Assembly (NCBI GenBank): GCA_038040385.1
Contig: JBBPII010000015.1
Location: forward strand, 1-64,000
Length of the DNA stretch: 64,000 bases
Reading direction: 5' to 3'
Source of the DNA: Gilichinskyi gelida
GTDB lineage: Bacteria > Acidobacteriota > Thermoanaerobaculia > Gp7-AA8
The translations under genes were made by a program, and so were the position numbers. Each line of letters starts with the position of its first letter. Within the stretch, counting starts at the first letter, position 1. The notes under the pieces are model-generated. The model did no database searches, had not been told where the DNA came from, and saw only the letters and a list, made by a program, of their open reading frames with translations. Shown piece after piece: positions 57,154 through 64,000 of the stretch.

Positions 57154-58155
57154 GTGCAAGAGCACGAGCCCTACATGCGCCGCGCGCTCGACCTCGCGCG
57201 GCGCGGTCGTTTTTCCGTCAGCCCCAACCCGCTGGTAGGATGCGTGATCGTCCGCGACGGCGACGTCATCGCCGAGGGCTTCCATCGCCGCGCAGGCGAA
57301 GGGCACGCGGAGATCGAGGCGCTGCGCAACTGCGAAGACCCGCGCGGCGCCACGATGGTCGTCACCCTCGAGCCGTGTGTGCACCAGGGACGAACGCCGC
57401 CTTGCGTTGACGCGATTGTCAGCGCCGGAATCTGCCGCGTGGTGTATGCGACAGCCGATCCCCTGCACGGCGGCGCGGACAGACTGCGCGCCGCGGAGAT
57501 CGACGTCGTAGGCGGCGTGCTCGAAGACGAGGCCCGCCGCGTGAACGAAAAGTTCCTTTACGCGGCGACCCACCGCCGTCCGTTCGTGTTGCTGAAGGCG
57601 GCCATGACCCTCGACGGCAAGCTCGCCACCGTCGCGCGCGAGAGCCAGTGGATCACTTCCGAGGAGGCGCGGCAGACCAGTCTGGGGCTGCGCGAGGAGT
57701 ACGATGCCATTCTCGTCGGCGGCGGCACGGTCGCCGCGGACAACCCGCACCTCACCCGCCGCCTCGGATGGAACACATCGAAAAGCGGCTGGACACGCGT
57801 CGTCCTCGACCGCGACGGCGTCGTCCCCCCCGCCGCGCACGTGCTCACCGACGGCGGCGAAACGATCCACATCCGCAAGGACGCCGACCTCGAACAGCTC
57901 CTCGCCGACCTCTACGCCCGCGGCGTCCAGTCGCTGCTGGTCGAAGGCGGCTCGCTCGTGCACTCCGAGTTCATCCGGCGCAATCTGTGGCAGAAGCTGA
58001 TCGTCTTCGTCGCGCCAATGATCGTCGGCGGCGCCGCCGCGCCGTCCATCTTCTCCGGCGACGGCGTCGCCCGGTTGACAGACGCGTACCGCTTTCGCTT
58101 TGATCGTGTCGAGGCGGTGGGGAGTGATTTGATGATTACTGCTTATCCATCGTGA
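57154..58155 (+). CDS. ribD: bifunctional riboflavin biosynthesis deaminase/reductase RibD
   Basis: This gene encodes 333 residues. The deaminase domain opens with MRRALDLARRGRFSVSPNPLVGCVIV, with zinc ligands in GHAEIEAL and EPCVHQGRTPPC. The reductase domain begins at about residue 145 (RPFVLLKAAMTLDGKLA) with LVGGGTVAADNPHLT and SLLVEGGSLVHSEFI. It carries out two steps from the GTP-derived pyrimidine towards riboflavin. GTG at 57154 gives the usual N-terminus. ribE follows, separated by array H5. Confidence 0.93.
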   Translation: MQEHEPYMRRALDLARRGRFSVSPNPLVGCVIVRDGDVIAEGFHRRAGEGHAEIEALRNCEDPRGATMVVTLEPCVHQGRTPPCVDAIVSAGICRVVYATADPLHGGADRLRAAEIDVVGGVLEDEARRVNEKFLYAATHRRPFVLLKAAMTLDGKLATVARESQWITSEEARQTSLGLREEYDAILVGGGTVAADNPHLTRRLGWNTSKSGWTRVVLDRDGVVPPAAHVLTDGGETIHIRKDADLEQLLADLYARGVQSLLVEGGSLVHSEFIRRNLWQKLIVFVAPMIVGGAAAPSIFSGDGVARLTDAYRFRFDRVEAVGSDLMITAYPS

Positions 58156-58235
58156 GGTCTCGGGGTCTCGGGGTCTCGTGGTCTCGCGGCACCACTCACC
58201 CGCGAGACCGCGAGACCGCGAGACCCCGAGACCCC
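58154..58235. repeat. inverted octamer array H5 between ribD and ribE
   Basis: The left arm (58154-58189) repeats GGTCTCGG and GGTCTCGT. The right arm (58201-58235) repeats CGAGACCG and CGAGACCC. The loop is 11 nt. It fills the whole gap from the ribD stop to the ribE ATG, so the ribE ribosome binding region lies inside the right arm of a possible strong hairpin. Confidence 0.8.
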
Positions 58236-58844
58236 ATGTTCACAGGCATCATCCTCACCACCGGCACCATCGAGTCCTTCGACCGGCTCGACGCGGGGGC
58301 GCGCATGCGGCTGCGCACCGGCGACGAGGCGCCGTTCGAGCGCGGGGAGAGCCTCGCGGTCAACGGCGTCTGCCTCACCGTCCTGCCGGACGGCGCCCGC
58401 TCGATCGTCACCGAGCTGTCGAACGAGACGCTGTCGCGGACCACGCTCGGCTCGCTCGGCGCGGGGGCGCGCGTGAATCTCGAGCGGGCTCTCGCGATTG
58501 GAGACCGCCTCGGCGGACACATCGTGCAGGGCCACGTCGACGCCGTCGGCGCGCTGCTCTCCATCGCCACCGAGGGCGACTTCGCGGTGTACCGCTGGAG
58601 CTTTCCGCCGGAGTACGCCGGGCTGGTGGTCAACAAGGGATCAATCGCCGTGGACGGCGTGTCGCTCACGGTCGTCGATCCGGACGCCTCCAGCTTCGGC
58701 GCCGCACTCATCCCCGAGACCCTCCGCCGCACCAACCTCGGCGGGGCGCGCATCGGCGACGCGGTGAACCTCGAGTTCGACATGATCGCGAAGTACGTGC
58801 GCGGCCTGGTCGCGCCGTACCTCGCCGGGAACCCTCCCGCTTGA
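58236..58844 (+). CDS. ribE: riboflavin synthase alpha chain
   Basis: This gene encodes 202 residues with two repeated lumazine-binding domains. The first has MFTGIILTTGTIES, ESLAVNGVCLTVL and LGGHIVQGHVDAVG; the second starts near residue 100 with NKGSIAVDGVSLTVV and FDMIAKYVRG. It converts two lumazine molecules into riboflavin. The last bases overlap the next gene's TTG start (TTGA). Confidence 0.93.
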   Translation: MFTGIILTTGTIESFDRLDAGARMRLRTGDEAPFERGESLAVNGVCLTVLPDGARSIVTELSNETLSRTTLGSLGAGARVNLERALAIGDRLGGHIVQGHVDAVGALLSIATEGDFAVYRWSFPPEYAGLVVNKGSIAVDGVSLTVVDPDASSFGAALIPETLRRTNLGGARIGDAVNLEFDMIAKYVRGLVAPYLAGNPPA

Positions 58845-59857
58845 TCGTCTATCGCAAGACGGCACACCTCCGCCTCCAGCGCGTCCACGTCCCTGAGCCG
58901 CCGTATTGGGCGGCGACGATCATCGCGCCTTACAGCCCGCGGCGCGCCGCGCCGATCGCCATCGACTATCTCGACCTGCAGGCCACGCACGCCGATCGCT
59001 TCGACGTCGCCGTCTGCGAGGACGTGCGCGACGAGCTGGAGCGCGCCGCGCAGCGGACGCCGATGCGCGAGCCGGTGCTCATCGACGCCGCGGAGTTCGT
59101 GGAGGTCGTCTTCCGGCGCGGCGAGGAGGCGCTGGAGTTCTGCGCCGAGAATGACAGCGCGGCGATTCATCTCATCTCATCGCGCGGCGCGCTGCCGGAG
59201 GGATCGCCCGACGGCGCGACGGTGGCCATCGCCGCCTGGCCGCTGGAATTCAACCGGCTGCGGGCGCTCTTCGACGAGGCGCGCGCGCGACAACTGCGAT
59301 GGGGCGTGGTCGTCCCGGTGATGTACCCGGTGACGACGCACATGGCCGCGCTGGCGCAGCTCGCCGAGGCGGCACAAGGGGCGATGTTCTTCGCCGCGCT
59401 GCCGGTGGAGCTCGACGCCACCGCGCGCAAGGCCATCGCGGAAGACGAATCGTACGAAATGCTCTTTCACGCCGACCTGGAGCCGATCCACGTGGCCACC
59501 GAGCGCCACATCGCGGCGCTGGCCGCGGAGATCGGCGCCGACGACTTCATCGTCCCGCCCCGCTGGGAACGCCGCACGAACTGGAACGCCTCGGTGCTGC
59601 TGACCCTCGCCGCGTCGCGCATGCTGGCCATGAAGCGCGAGGTGGAAACCGCGTGGCGCATCGTCCGCTCCGCGCGAAGCGTGGTCACCCTCGACAAGCC
59701 GATCGAGCGCGTGGCGCAGGCGGCGAGCTTATCCATCATCGAGTCGCTCGATCCCATCAGCGTCGAAGCGCTCACCGAATGGATCGAGACGGGACGCTCA
59801 TCGTTCGTCGATCACATCAACAAACAGTGGCGGCTGCGGCGGGACAGTGGAATGTGA
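58841..59857 (+). CDS. hypothetical protein coupled to ribE
   Basis: This gene encodes 338 residues starting at TTG 58841, which overlaps the ribE stop (TTGA). It has no signal peptide. Recognisable stretches are YWAATIIAPYSPRRAAPIAIDYLDL, LRWGVVVPVMYPVTTHMAALAQLAEAA, FHADLEPIHVATERHIAALAAEIGADDFIVPPRWE and NWNASVLLTLAASRMLAM. The order suggests a TIM-barrel-like fold, but I do not recognise a family. Coupling suggests a flavin-related function or simply co-regulation. Confidence 0.6.
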   Translation: MIVYRKTAHLRLQRVHVPEPPYWAATIIAPYSPRRAAPIAIDYLDLQATHADRFDVAVCEDVRDELERAAQRTPMREPVLIDAAEFVEVVFRRGEEALEFCAENDSAAIHLISSRGALPEGSPDGATVAIAAWPLEFNRLRALFDEARARQLRWGVVVPVMYPVTTHMAALAQLAEAAQGAMFFAALPVELDATARKAIAEDESYEMLFHADLEPIHVATERHIAALAAEIGADDFIVPPRWERRTNWNASVLLTLAASRMLAMKREVETAWRIVRSARSVVTLDKPIERVAQAASLSIIESLDPISVEALTEWIETGRSSFVDHINKQWRLRRDSGM

Positions 59858-59974
59858 GGCGCGCGCGGCACGAGCTGAGAGAGGACCGATCCTCTTGAGC
59901 GCTTCCTTGAATCCTGCCGAGAAGCGCGAAGACTAGCAGAATTTACCGAATCTGTCACACGTTTGCGGAAAGTC

Positions 59975-60604
59975 ATGACACGTCGGTCGTTATGGGTCGC
60001 GATTCCGGTAGCGGCACTGCTGGTTTTCGCTGCATCCGCGTGGCTGATCTGGCGCGACGCCCACCGCCGCTTCGAAGCGCTGACCAGGCGGCGCGAGGAG
60101 ACGATTCCCATCGCCGCCGTGGTCACGCGCGTGCGCGATCTGAGCCGGCTGGAGACCGCGGCGATGCACGTGGTGCACGTCAGTACGGTCAAGCAGTCGT
60201 ATCAGCTCATCCCCAACGCGATCGCCGGCGACGAGCTCACCTTCTTCGCCGCCGGCGACGTCATCGCCGGCGTCGACCTCAGCCAGCTTCGCGACACCGA
60301 CATCCGCCGCGAGGCCGACGGCGCCATCGTGCTCCGCCTCCCACCCCCGCAGGTGCTCATCACCCGCATCGACAACAAGGAGTCGCGCGTCATCAGCCGC
60401 AAGACCGGGCTGCTCCGCCGCGCGGACATCAACCTCGAGAGCCGCGCGCGCGAGTACGCCGAAGGGGGCATTCGCAGCGAGGCCGTTCGCAAAGGGATCC
60501 TGCCGCTCGCCGCGCGGAACGCGGAGACGAAGCTGGCGGGGTTCCTTCACACCATGGGGTTCGCGAAGGTGCGCTTCGACAACACCGCAGCGCGCGCCGA
60601 GTAG
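59975..60604 (+). CDS. DUF4230 domain protein
   Basis: This gene encodes 209 residues with an N-terminal membrane anchor (LWVAIPVAALLVFAASAWLIW). The body has the DUF4230 pattern: VVTRVRDLSRLETAAMHV, LTFFAAGDVIAGVDLSQL, IVLRLPPPQVLITRIDNKESRVI and GFAKVRFD at the end. Function is unknown. ATG 59975 is preferred over a TTG 4 codons upstream. The 3' end overlaps the convergent CPBP gene by 58 nt. Confidence 0.8.
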   Translation: MTRRSLWVAIPVAALLVFAASAWLIWRDAHRRFEALTRRREETIPIAAVVTRVRDLSRLETAAMHVVHVSTVKQSYQLIPNAIAGDELTFFAAGDVIAGVDLSQLRDTDIRREADGAIVLRLPPPQVLITRIDNKESRVISRKTGLLRRADINLESRAREYAEGGIRSEAVRKGILPLAARNAETKLAGFLHTMGFAKVRFDNTAARAE

Positions 60605-61401
60605 AGGATCGCGATTCCGACGAGCGAGGCGGCGACGCCGATGAGGCCCGCTTCCGGGCCGAACGCGCCGCCGGTGGCGAGGCTCGGACCGAGCTGGCGG
60701 ATGGCGATGATGCTCGCCGCCTCCTTGTCGCCGCTGACCGGGAAGCCGAAGACGAGCCCCTCGCAGAGGTTCCACGCGATGTGCAGGCCGATCGACGCCG
60801 ACAGCCTGCCGGTGACCAGCAGCGCCGCAGCGAAGAGAAATCCGTTGACGAAGAGGCCGATCGTGCTGACGATCGATGCGTTGTCGTTGAACGCGTGCAG
60901 CGCGGCGAAGACGAGCGATGAGCCGACGACGCCGATGTTGCGCAGCAGGTAGCCGCGCGCCACGACCTCCTCGTACACGCCGACGCAGAGCACCTTCACG
61001 ACCGTGAACGACATCGCCAGCGCCGCTGCGGTCCCCCCACCGACCACCACCCACCCCGCCGCCCACTCCGCGGCGAAGACCATCGTCATCAGCACCGCGC
61101 CGAGGGCCAAGCCGGCGCCGAGGCTCGTCCACCAGGCGCGGTCGATGCGGATGCCGTAGTCGGCCAGCGGGCGTTTGTCGATCCATCGCGCGGCGAGGAC
61201 GATGCCGAGGACGATCCCCGCGCCGAAAAGCGGCCCGACGATCATGTTGATCGCGCGGTCGTAGTCGTCATGCGCCCATCCGCCGAGGAACCAGCCGCGG
61301 CGGTGCAGCGCGGTGAGCGGCTCGGCGATGAGAAGGATCGGCGCGACGGCCAGCGGTGCAGTGATCGCGGCTGCGGCGAGGACGCGAAGGAGCGTGCGCA
61401 C
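60547..61401 (-). CDS. CPBP-family intramembrane metalloprotease
   Basis: This gene encodes 284 residues with about eight membrane helices. The CPBP/Abi motifs are present: EEVVARGYLL (motif EExxxR), FAALHAFND (motif FxxxH) and GLHIAWN (motif HxxxN). The substrate is unknown; in other bacteria members process prenylated proteins or peptides. The likely start is GTG at 61401, since the upstream frame lacks similarity. It is divergent from the sugar dehydrogenase gene. Confidence 0.88.
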   Translation of the reverse strand: MRTLLRVLAAAAITAPLAVAPILLIAEPLTALHRRGWFLGGWAHDDYDRAINMIVGPLFGAGIVLGIVLAARWIDKRPLADYGIRIDRAWWTSLGAGLALGAVLMTMVFAAEWAAGWVVVGGGTAAALAMSFTVVKVLCVGVYEEVVARGYLLRNIGVVGSSLVFAALHAFNDNASIVSTIGLFVNGFLFAAALLVTGRLSASIGLHIAWNLCEGLVFGFPVSGDKEAASIIAIRQLGPSLATGGAFGPEAGLIGVAASLVGIAILYSARAAVLSKRTFANPMV

Positions 61402-61429
61402 GTAGTGATTACGCGGGGATGGACAAGAG

Positions 61430-62566
61430 GTGAACGCCGTCCGTATCACCGCCGTGCTCCTCGCAGTCGCATTGACCATTCTGCTGAAACCCGTCGCCGG
61501 CGGCTTCGATCGACCGGTCCAGATCGTCTCCGCGCATGATCACAGCGGAGCGCTCTTCATCGCCGAACAACGCGGGCGGATTCGCCTGCTCCGGCAGCGC
61601 GGCGAAGGCCTCCGTCTGTTTCTCGATATCTCCGACAGAGTCTCGTGCTGCGACAACGGCGGGCTTTTGAGTCTGGTCTTTCACCCTGACTTCGGCACGA
61701 ACGGCTACCTTTTCCTGCTGTATGTCGACCACAACGGCGACACCGTCGTGGCGCGATACCAGCGGTCCGCGGCGTCTGCGGAAACCGCCGATCCGAGCAC
61801 CGCGAAGATCCTTCTCGTCGTGCCGCAGCCGAAGGACAACGTTCCGAATCATCACGGCGGAACGCTCGCATTCGGTTCTGATGGCTATCTCTACGTGTCC
61901 ATCGGAGATGGCGGCGCCTTCATCCAGGCGACGAATCGCGCGCAAGAGCTTCACCATCTCCTCGGCAAGCTGCTGCGCATCGACGTCGACGCCGCCGACC
62001 CGTACAAGATCCCGCCTGACAATCCGTTCGACGGCGTTCCAGGCGCCCGCGGAGAAATCTGGTCGCTGGGATTGCGAAATCCGTGGCGCTTCAGCTTCGA
62101 CCGCGTCACCGGCGAGCTCCTGATCGGCGATGTCGGGCAGGATTCCTGGGAGGAAGTCGATCTCGTGACACACGCGCAGTCGCGCGGCGCAAATTTCGGG
62201 TGGCCTCGCATGGAAGGAAACCACTGCTTTCCGCCGGGTGCCGCATGCAGCCCGACCGGTCTGACATCTCCAACACTCGAATACCCGCGCGACCTCGGAT
62301 GCTCGGTCACCGGCGGGTACCGATACCGCGGCGCAAAATCGCCGAGTCTTTACGGAACGTACTTCTTTGGCGATTGGTGCTCGGGACGCATCTGGGCCGC
62401 CGATGAGGTCGACGGTCGCTTGTCCTCCTCAGTCGTCGTGGAGTCGGGCCTGGCGATCGTGTCGTTTGGTGAAGATGACGCGGGCGAGCTGTACGTCGTC
62501 GATTATCGAGGCGCCGTCTTCGAGCTCACCGCGCCGGCGTTCAAGAAACGGTCTGTGAGGCACTAG
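61430..62566 (+). CDS. PQQ-dependent sugar dehydrogenase-like beta-propeller protein
   Basis: This gene encodes 378 residues with a signal peptide (ITAVLLAVALTILLKPVAG). Propeller motifs of the glucose/sorbosone dehydrogenase family: GGLLSLVFHPDFGTNGYLFLLYVD, NHHGGTLAFGSDGYLYVSIGDGG, ELHHLLGKLLRIDVD, IWSLGLRNPWRFSFDRVTGELLIGDVGQDSWEEVDL and GANFGWPRMEGNHCF. It would oxidise sugars in the periplasm with PQQ; no pqq genes are in the window. The start is GTG at 61430. Confidence 0.88.
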   Translation: MNAVRITAVLLAVALTILLKPVAGGFDRPVQIVSAHDHSGALFIAEQRGRIRLLRQRGEGLRLFLDISDRVSCCDNGGLLSLVFHPDFGTNGYLFLLYVDHNGDTVVARYQRSAASAETADPSTAKILLVVPQPKDNVPNHHGGTLAFGSDGYLYVSIGDGGAFIQATNRAQELHHLLGKLLRIDVDAADPYKIPPDNPFDGVPGARGEIWSLGLRNPWRFSFDRVTGELLIGDVGQDSWEEVDLVTHAQSRGANFGWPRMEGNHCFPPGAACSPTGLTSPTLEYPRDLGCSVTGGYRYRGAKSPSLYGTYFFGDWCSGRIWAADEVDGRLSSSVVVESGLAIVSFGEDDAGELYVVDYRGAVFELTAPAFKKRSVRH

Positions 62567-62625
62567 CGAGCCGTCTGCTTCCCCGTGCAACGAGGCTCTA
62601 GAATGTCCGAAACGGAGGGCGGCTC

Positions 62626-63030
62626 ATGGCGAATCATGCAGCGATTCTGGGGCGGCGTTGGTTTGAGGAGGTGTGGAACGAGCGTCGAGAGGAAGCCATC
62701 GATGAACTGATGGCGCCCGACGCCGTGGGGCACATGGAGGGAGGCGACGTCGCCGGACCGCAGGGCTTCCGGGAAGTCCGAGCCATCTTTCTCAACGCCT
62801 TGCCGGACATGCACATCACCGTAGAGGATGTGCTCTCGGACGGTGACCAGGCCGTGGTGCGATGGAGGGTCCGCGCAACACACACCGGCGAGCTCCTGGG
62901 CGTGGCACCAAGCCAACGCAAGATCGATTTTCGCGGAATGTCGTGGTTGACCGTCCGCGATGGAAAACTCGCTGAGGGGTGGGACACCTGGAACCTCGGC
63001 GGGCTGCTCGACTCATTGCGATCGACCTAG
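62626..63030 (+). CDS. SnoaL-like polyketide cyclase/ester cyclase family protein
   Basis: This gene encodes 134 residues. The NTF2-like fold signature is clear: FEEVWNERREEAIDELMAPDAVGH, GFREVRAIFLNALPDMHITVEDVLSDGDQAVVRWRVRATHTGE and the end VRDGKLAEGWDTWNLGGLLDSL. The function could be catalytic or ligand-binding. A GGAGGG site lies about 8 nt before the ATG, and TAGAAT at 62599-62604 may be the -10 element with a leader of about 15 nt. The stop overlaps the trpE stop in a shared CTAG. Confidence 0.88.
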   Translation: MANHAAILGRRWFEEVWNERREEAIDELMAPDAVGHMEGGDVAGPQGFREVRAIFLNALPDMHITVEDVLSDGDQAVVRWRVRATHTGELLGVAPSQRKIDFRGMSWLTVRDGKLAEGWDTWNLGGLLDSLRST

Positions 63031-64000
63031 CGGCCGCCAACCTGCTTCGCCATGGCGATGGCCTGGCGCAGCGCCGCCGACTTGCTCACGCACTCCTCGA
63101 ACTCGGCCGACGGGTCGGAGTCATAGACGATCCCCGCGCCCGCCTGCACGTACGCGCGGCCCTCGGCGAGCACGATGGTGCGGATGGTGATGCAGGAGTC
63201 GAGGTTCCCGGAAAAACTGAAATAGGCCACCGCGCCGCCGTACGGTCCGCGGCGGACGGTCTCGAAGCGGTCGATCAGCTCCATGGCCCTGATCTTCGGC
63301 GCGCCGGTCAGCGTGCCGGCCGGAAAGCAGGAGAGGAAGGCGTCGACCAGCGACTGGCCGTCGCGCAGCCGGCCGCGGACGTTGGTCACCAGATGCATGA
63401 CGTGGCTGTAGCGCTCGACGTGGCAGAAGTCGTCCACGTCGACCGAGCCGCCGGCGCAGACGCGGCCGAGATCGTTGCGGCCGAGGTCGACCAGCATGAG
63501 GTGCTCGGCGCGCTCCTTCGGATCGCCGAGGAGGATGGCCTCCAGCGCGAGGTCGGCCTCGCGCGTCGCGCCGCGCGGCCGCGTGCCGGCGATGGGACGC
63601 GTCTCCGCCACCTCGCCCGTCACACGGACCAGCATCTCCGGCGAGGTGCCGACCAGCGTGGTCTCCGCGGTGCGCAGCAGGAACATGTACGGCGACGGAT
63701 TGATGGAGCGAAGCGCGCGGTAGAGCGTCAACGCGTCGGCGGCGGGAAAGTCCGTCTCCCATCGCTGCGAGAGGACGATCTGGAAGATCTCGCCGGCGAC
63801 GATCTCCTCCTTCGCCTCGCGCACCATCCGCTCGAAGGCCTCGCGCTCCATGCTCGAGTCGAACGGCACCGGCTCCACGCGCGCCGGAAACTCGAGCAGG
63901 TCGACGCGGGCGCGGCGCAGGCGCTCGATGGCGCTGTCGAGCCGCGCGTTAGCCGCATCGAGTGAGGCGTGCGGATCGGCGGTGAAAATGTTGGCGATGA
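63027..64000 (-). CDS. trpE: anthranilate synthase component I, 5' end beyond the window
   Basis: The 324 visible codons are the C-terminal part of the chorismate-binding enzyme. Motifs: GEIFQIVLSQRWE, INPSPYMFLLRTAETTLVGTSPEMLVRV, TRPIAGTRPRG, VDLGRNDLGRV, SCFPAGTLTGAPKIRAMELID and GAGIVYDSDPSAEFEECVSKSAALRQA. It converts chorismate and glutamine-derived ammonia to anthranilate for tryptophan. The frame is open to the window edge (IANIFTADPHASLDAANARL), so the start lies outside. p-Aminobenzoate synthase is a less likely alternative. Confidence 0.9.
   Translation of the reverse strand, partial: IANIFTADPHASLDAANARLDSAIERLRRARVDLLEFPARVEPVPFDSSMEREAFERMVREAKEEIVAGEIFQIVLSQRWETDFPAADALTLYRALRSINPSPYMFLLRTAETTLVGTSPEMLVRVTGEVAETRPIAGTRPRGATREADLALEAILLGDPKERAEHLMLVDLGRNDLGRVCAGGSVDVDDFCHVERYSHVMHLVTNVRGRLRDGQSLVDAFLSCFPAGTLTGAPKIRAMELIDRFETVRRGPYGGAVAYFSFSGNLDSCITIRTIVLAEGRAYVQAGAGIVYDSDPSAEFEECVSKSAALRQAIAMAKQVGGR

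Noticed and set aside
57020..57155. FMN riboswitch upstream of ribD
   Set aside because: The space is filled by the family A repeat and a -10-like element 6 nt before GTG. None of the conserved RFN-element segments is present.

Overview
This is a high-GC chromosomal window, apparently from a metagenome-assembled genome: it holds a 10-N scaffold gap at 34012-34021 flanked by sequencing-artefact-like sequence. Gene content suggests a heterotrophic soil-type bacterium, most probably Acidobacteriota (inference). It has a large carboxypeptidase-regulatory-repeat protein, a TonB receptor, a reaction-centre-type small multiheme cytochrome, DUF2911 and DUF4097-like secreted proteins, an M16 protease and a PAS-GGDEF-EAL protein. 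Most of the window is ordinary chromosome. I see no tRNA, rRNA or CRISPR array.

Layout. 1-1.6 kb: two paralogous small lipoproteins and a frameshifted RHS-type remnant. 1.6-10.7 kb: DUF2911 protein, polytopic membrane protein, zinc-ribbon protein, D-Ala-D-Ala-ligase-like enzyme, membrane-embedded patatin, DUF2784 protein, DEAD-box helicase. 10.8-19.4 kb: TonB receptor, FAD oxidoreductase, 1272-aa repeat protein, ankyrin protein, AraC regulator. 19.5-28.6 kb: accessory region with an internally deleted amine oxidase, a large secreted protein, a decayed duplicate of a GGDEF-EAL gene, a lower-GC insert carrying a fulvocin-C-like bacteriocin with a candidate immunity gene, a dead IS5-family element, a partial duplicate of the secreted protein, and the intact GGDEF-EAL gene. 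28.7-40 kb: M16 protease, Rieske oxygenase coupled to an amino-acid/amine permease, gap, DUF4097-like protein, diheme cytochrome, TPR protein, OmpA protein, cationic amino-acid transporter. 40.1-44.9 kb: complete livFGMHK-type branched-chain amino-acid ABC transporter. 45-49.2 kb: unknown three-gene envelope operon. 49.3-64 kb: aldehyde dehydrogenase, aldo/keto reductase, enoyl-CoA hydratase, phosphofructokinase, GlsB, HtrA protease, ribD-ribE plus an unknown coupled gene, DUF4230 protein, CPBP protease, PQQ sugar dehydrogenase-like protein, SnoaL-like protein, partial trpE.

Three observations go beyond routine annotation. (1) The bacteriocin/immunity pair at 24051-25119 has its own sigma70 promoter, ends in an attC-like long hairpin, and sits between two rearranged duplicate segments. 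(2) A family of inverted arrays of 7-8-bp repeat units occurs at about seven loci. The unit sequence differs at each locus but the architecture is the same, and some arrays lie in frame inside coding sequences. (3) At least eleven start codons carry a TANNNT -10-like hexamer 6-9 nt upstream, which predicts leaderless transcripts next to a normal Shine-Dalgarno-led gene set.
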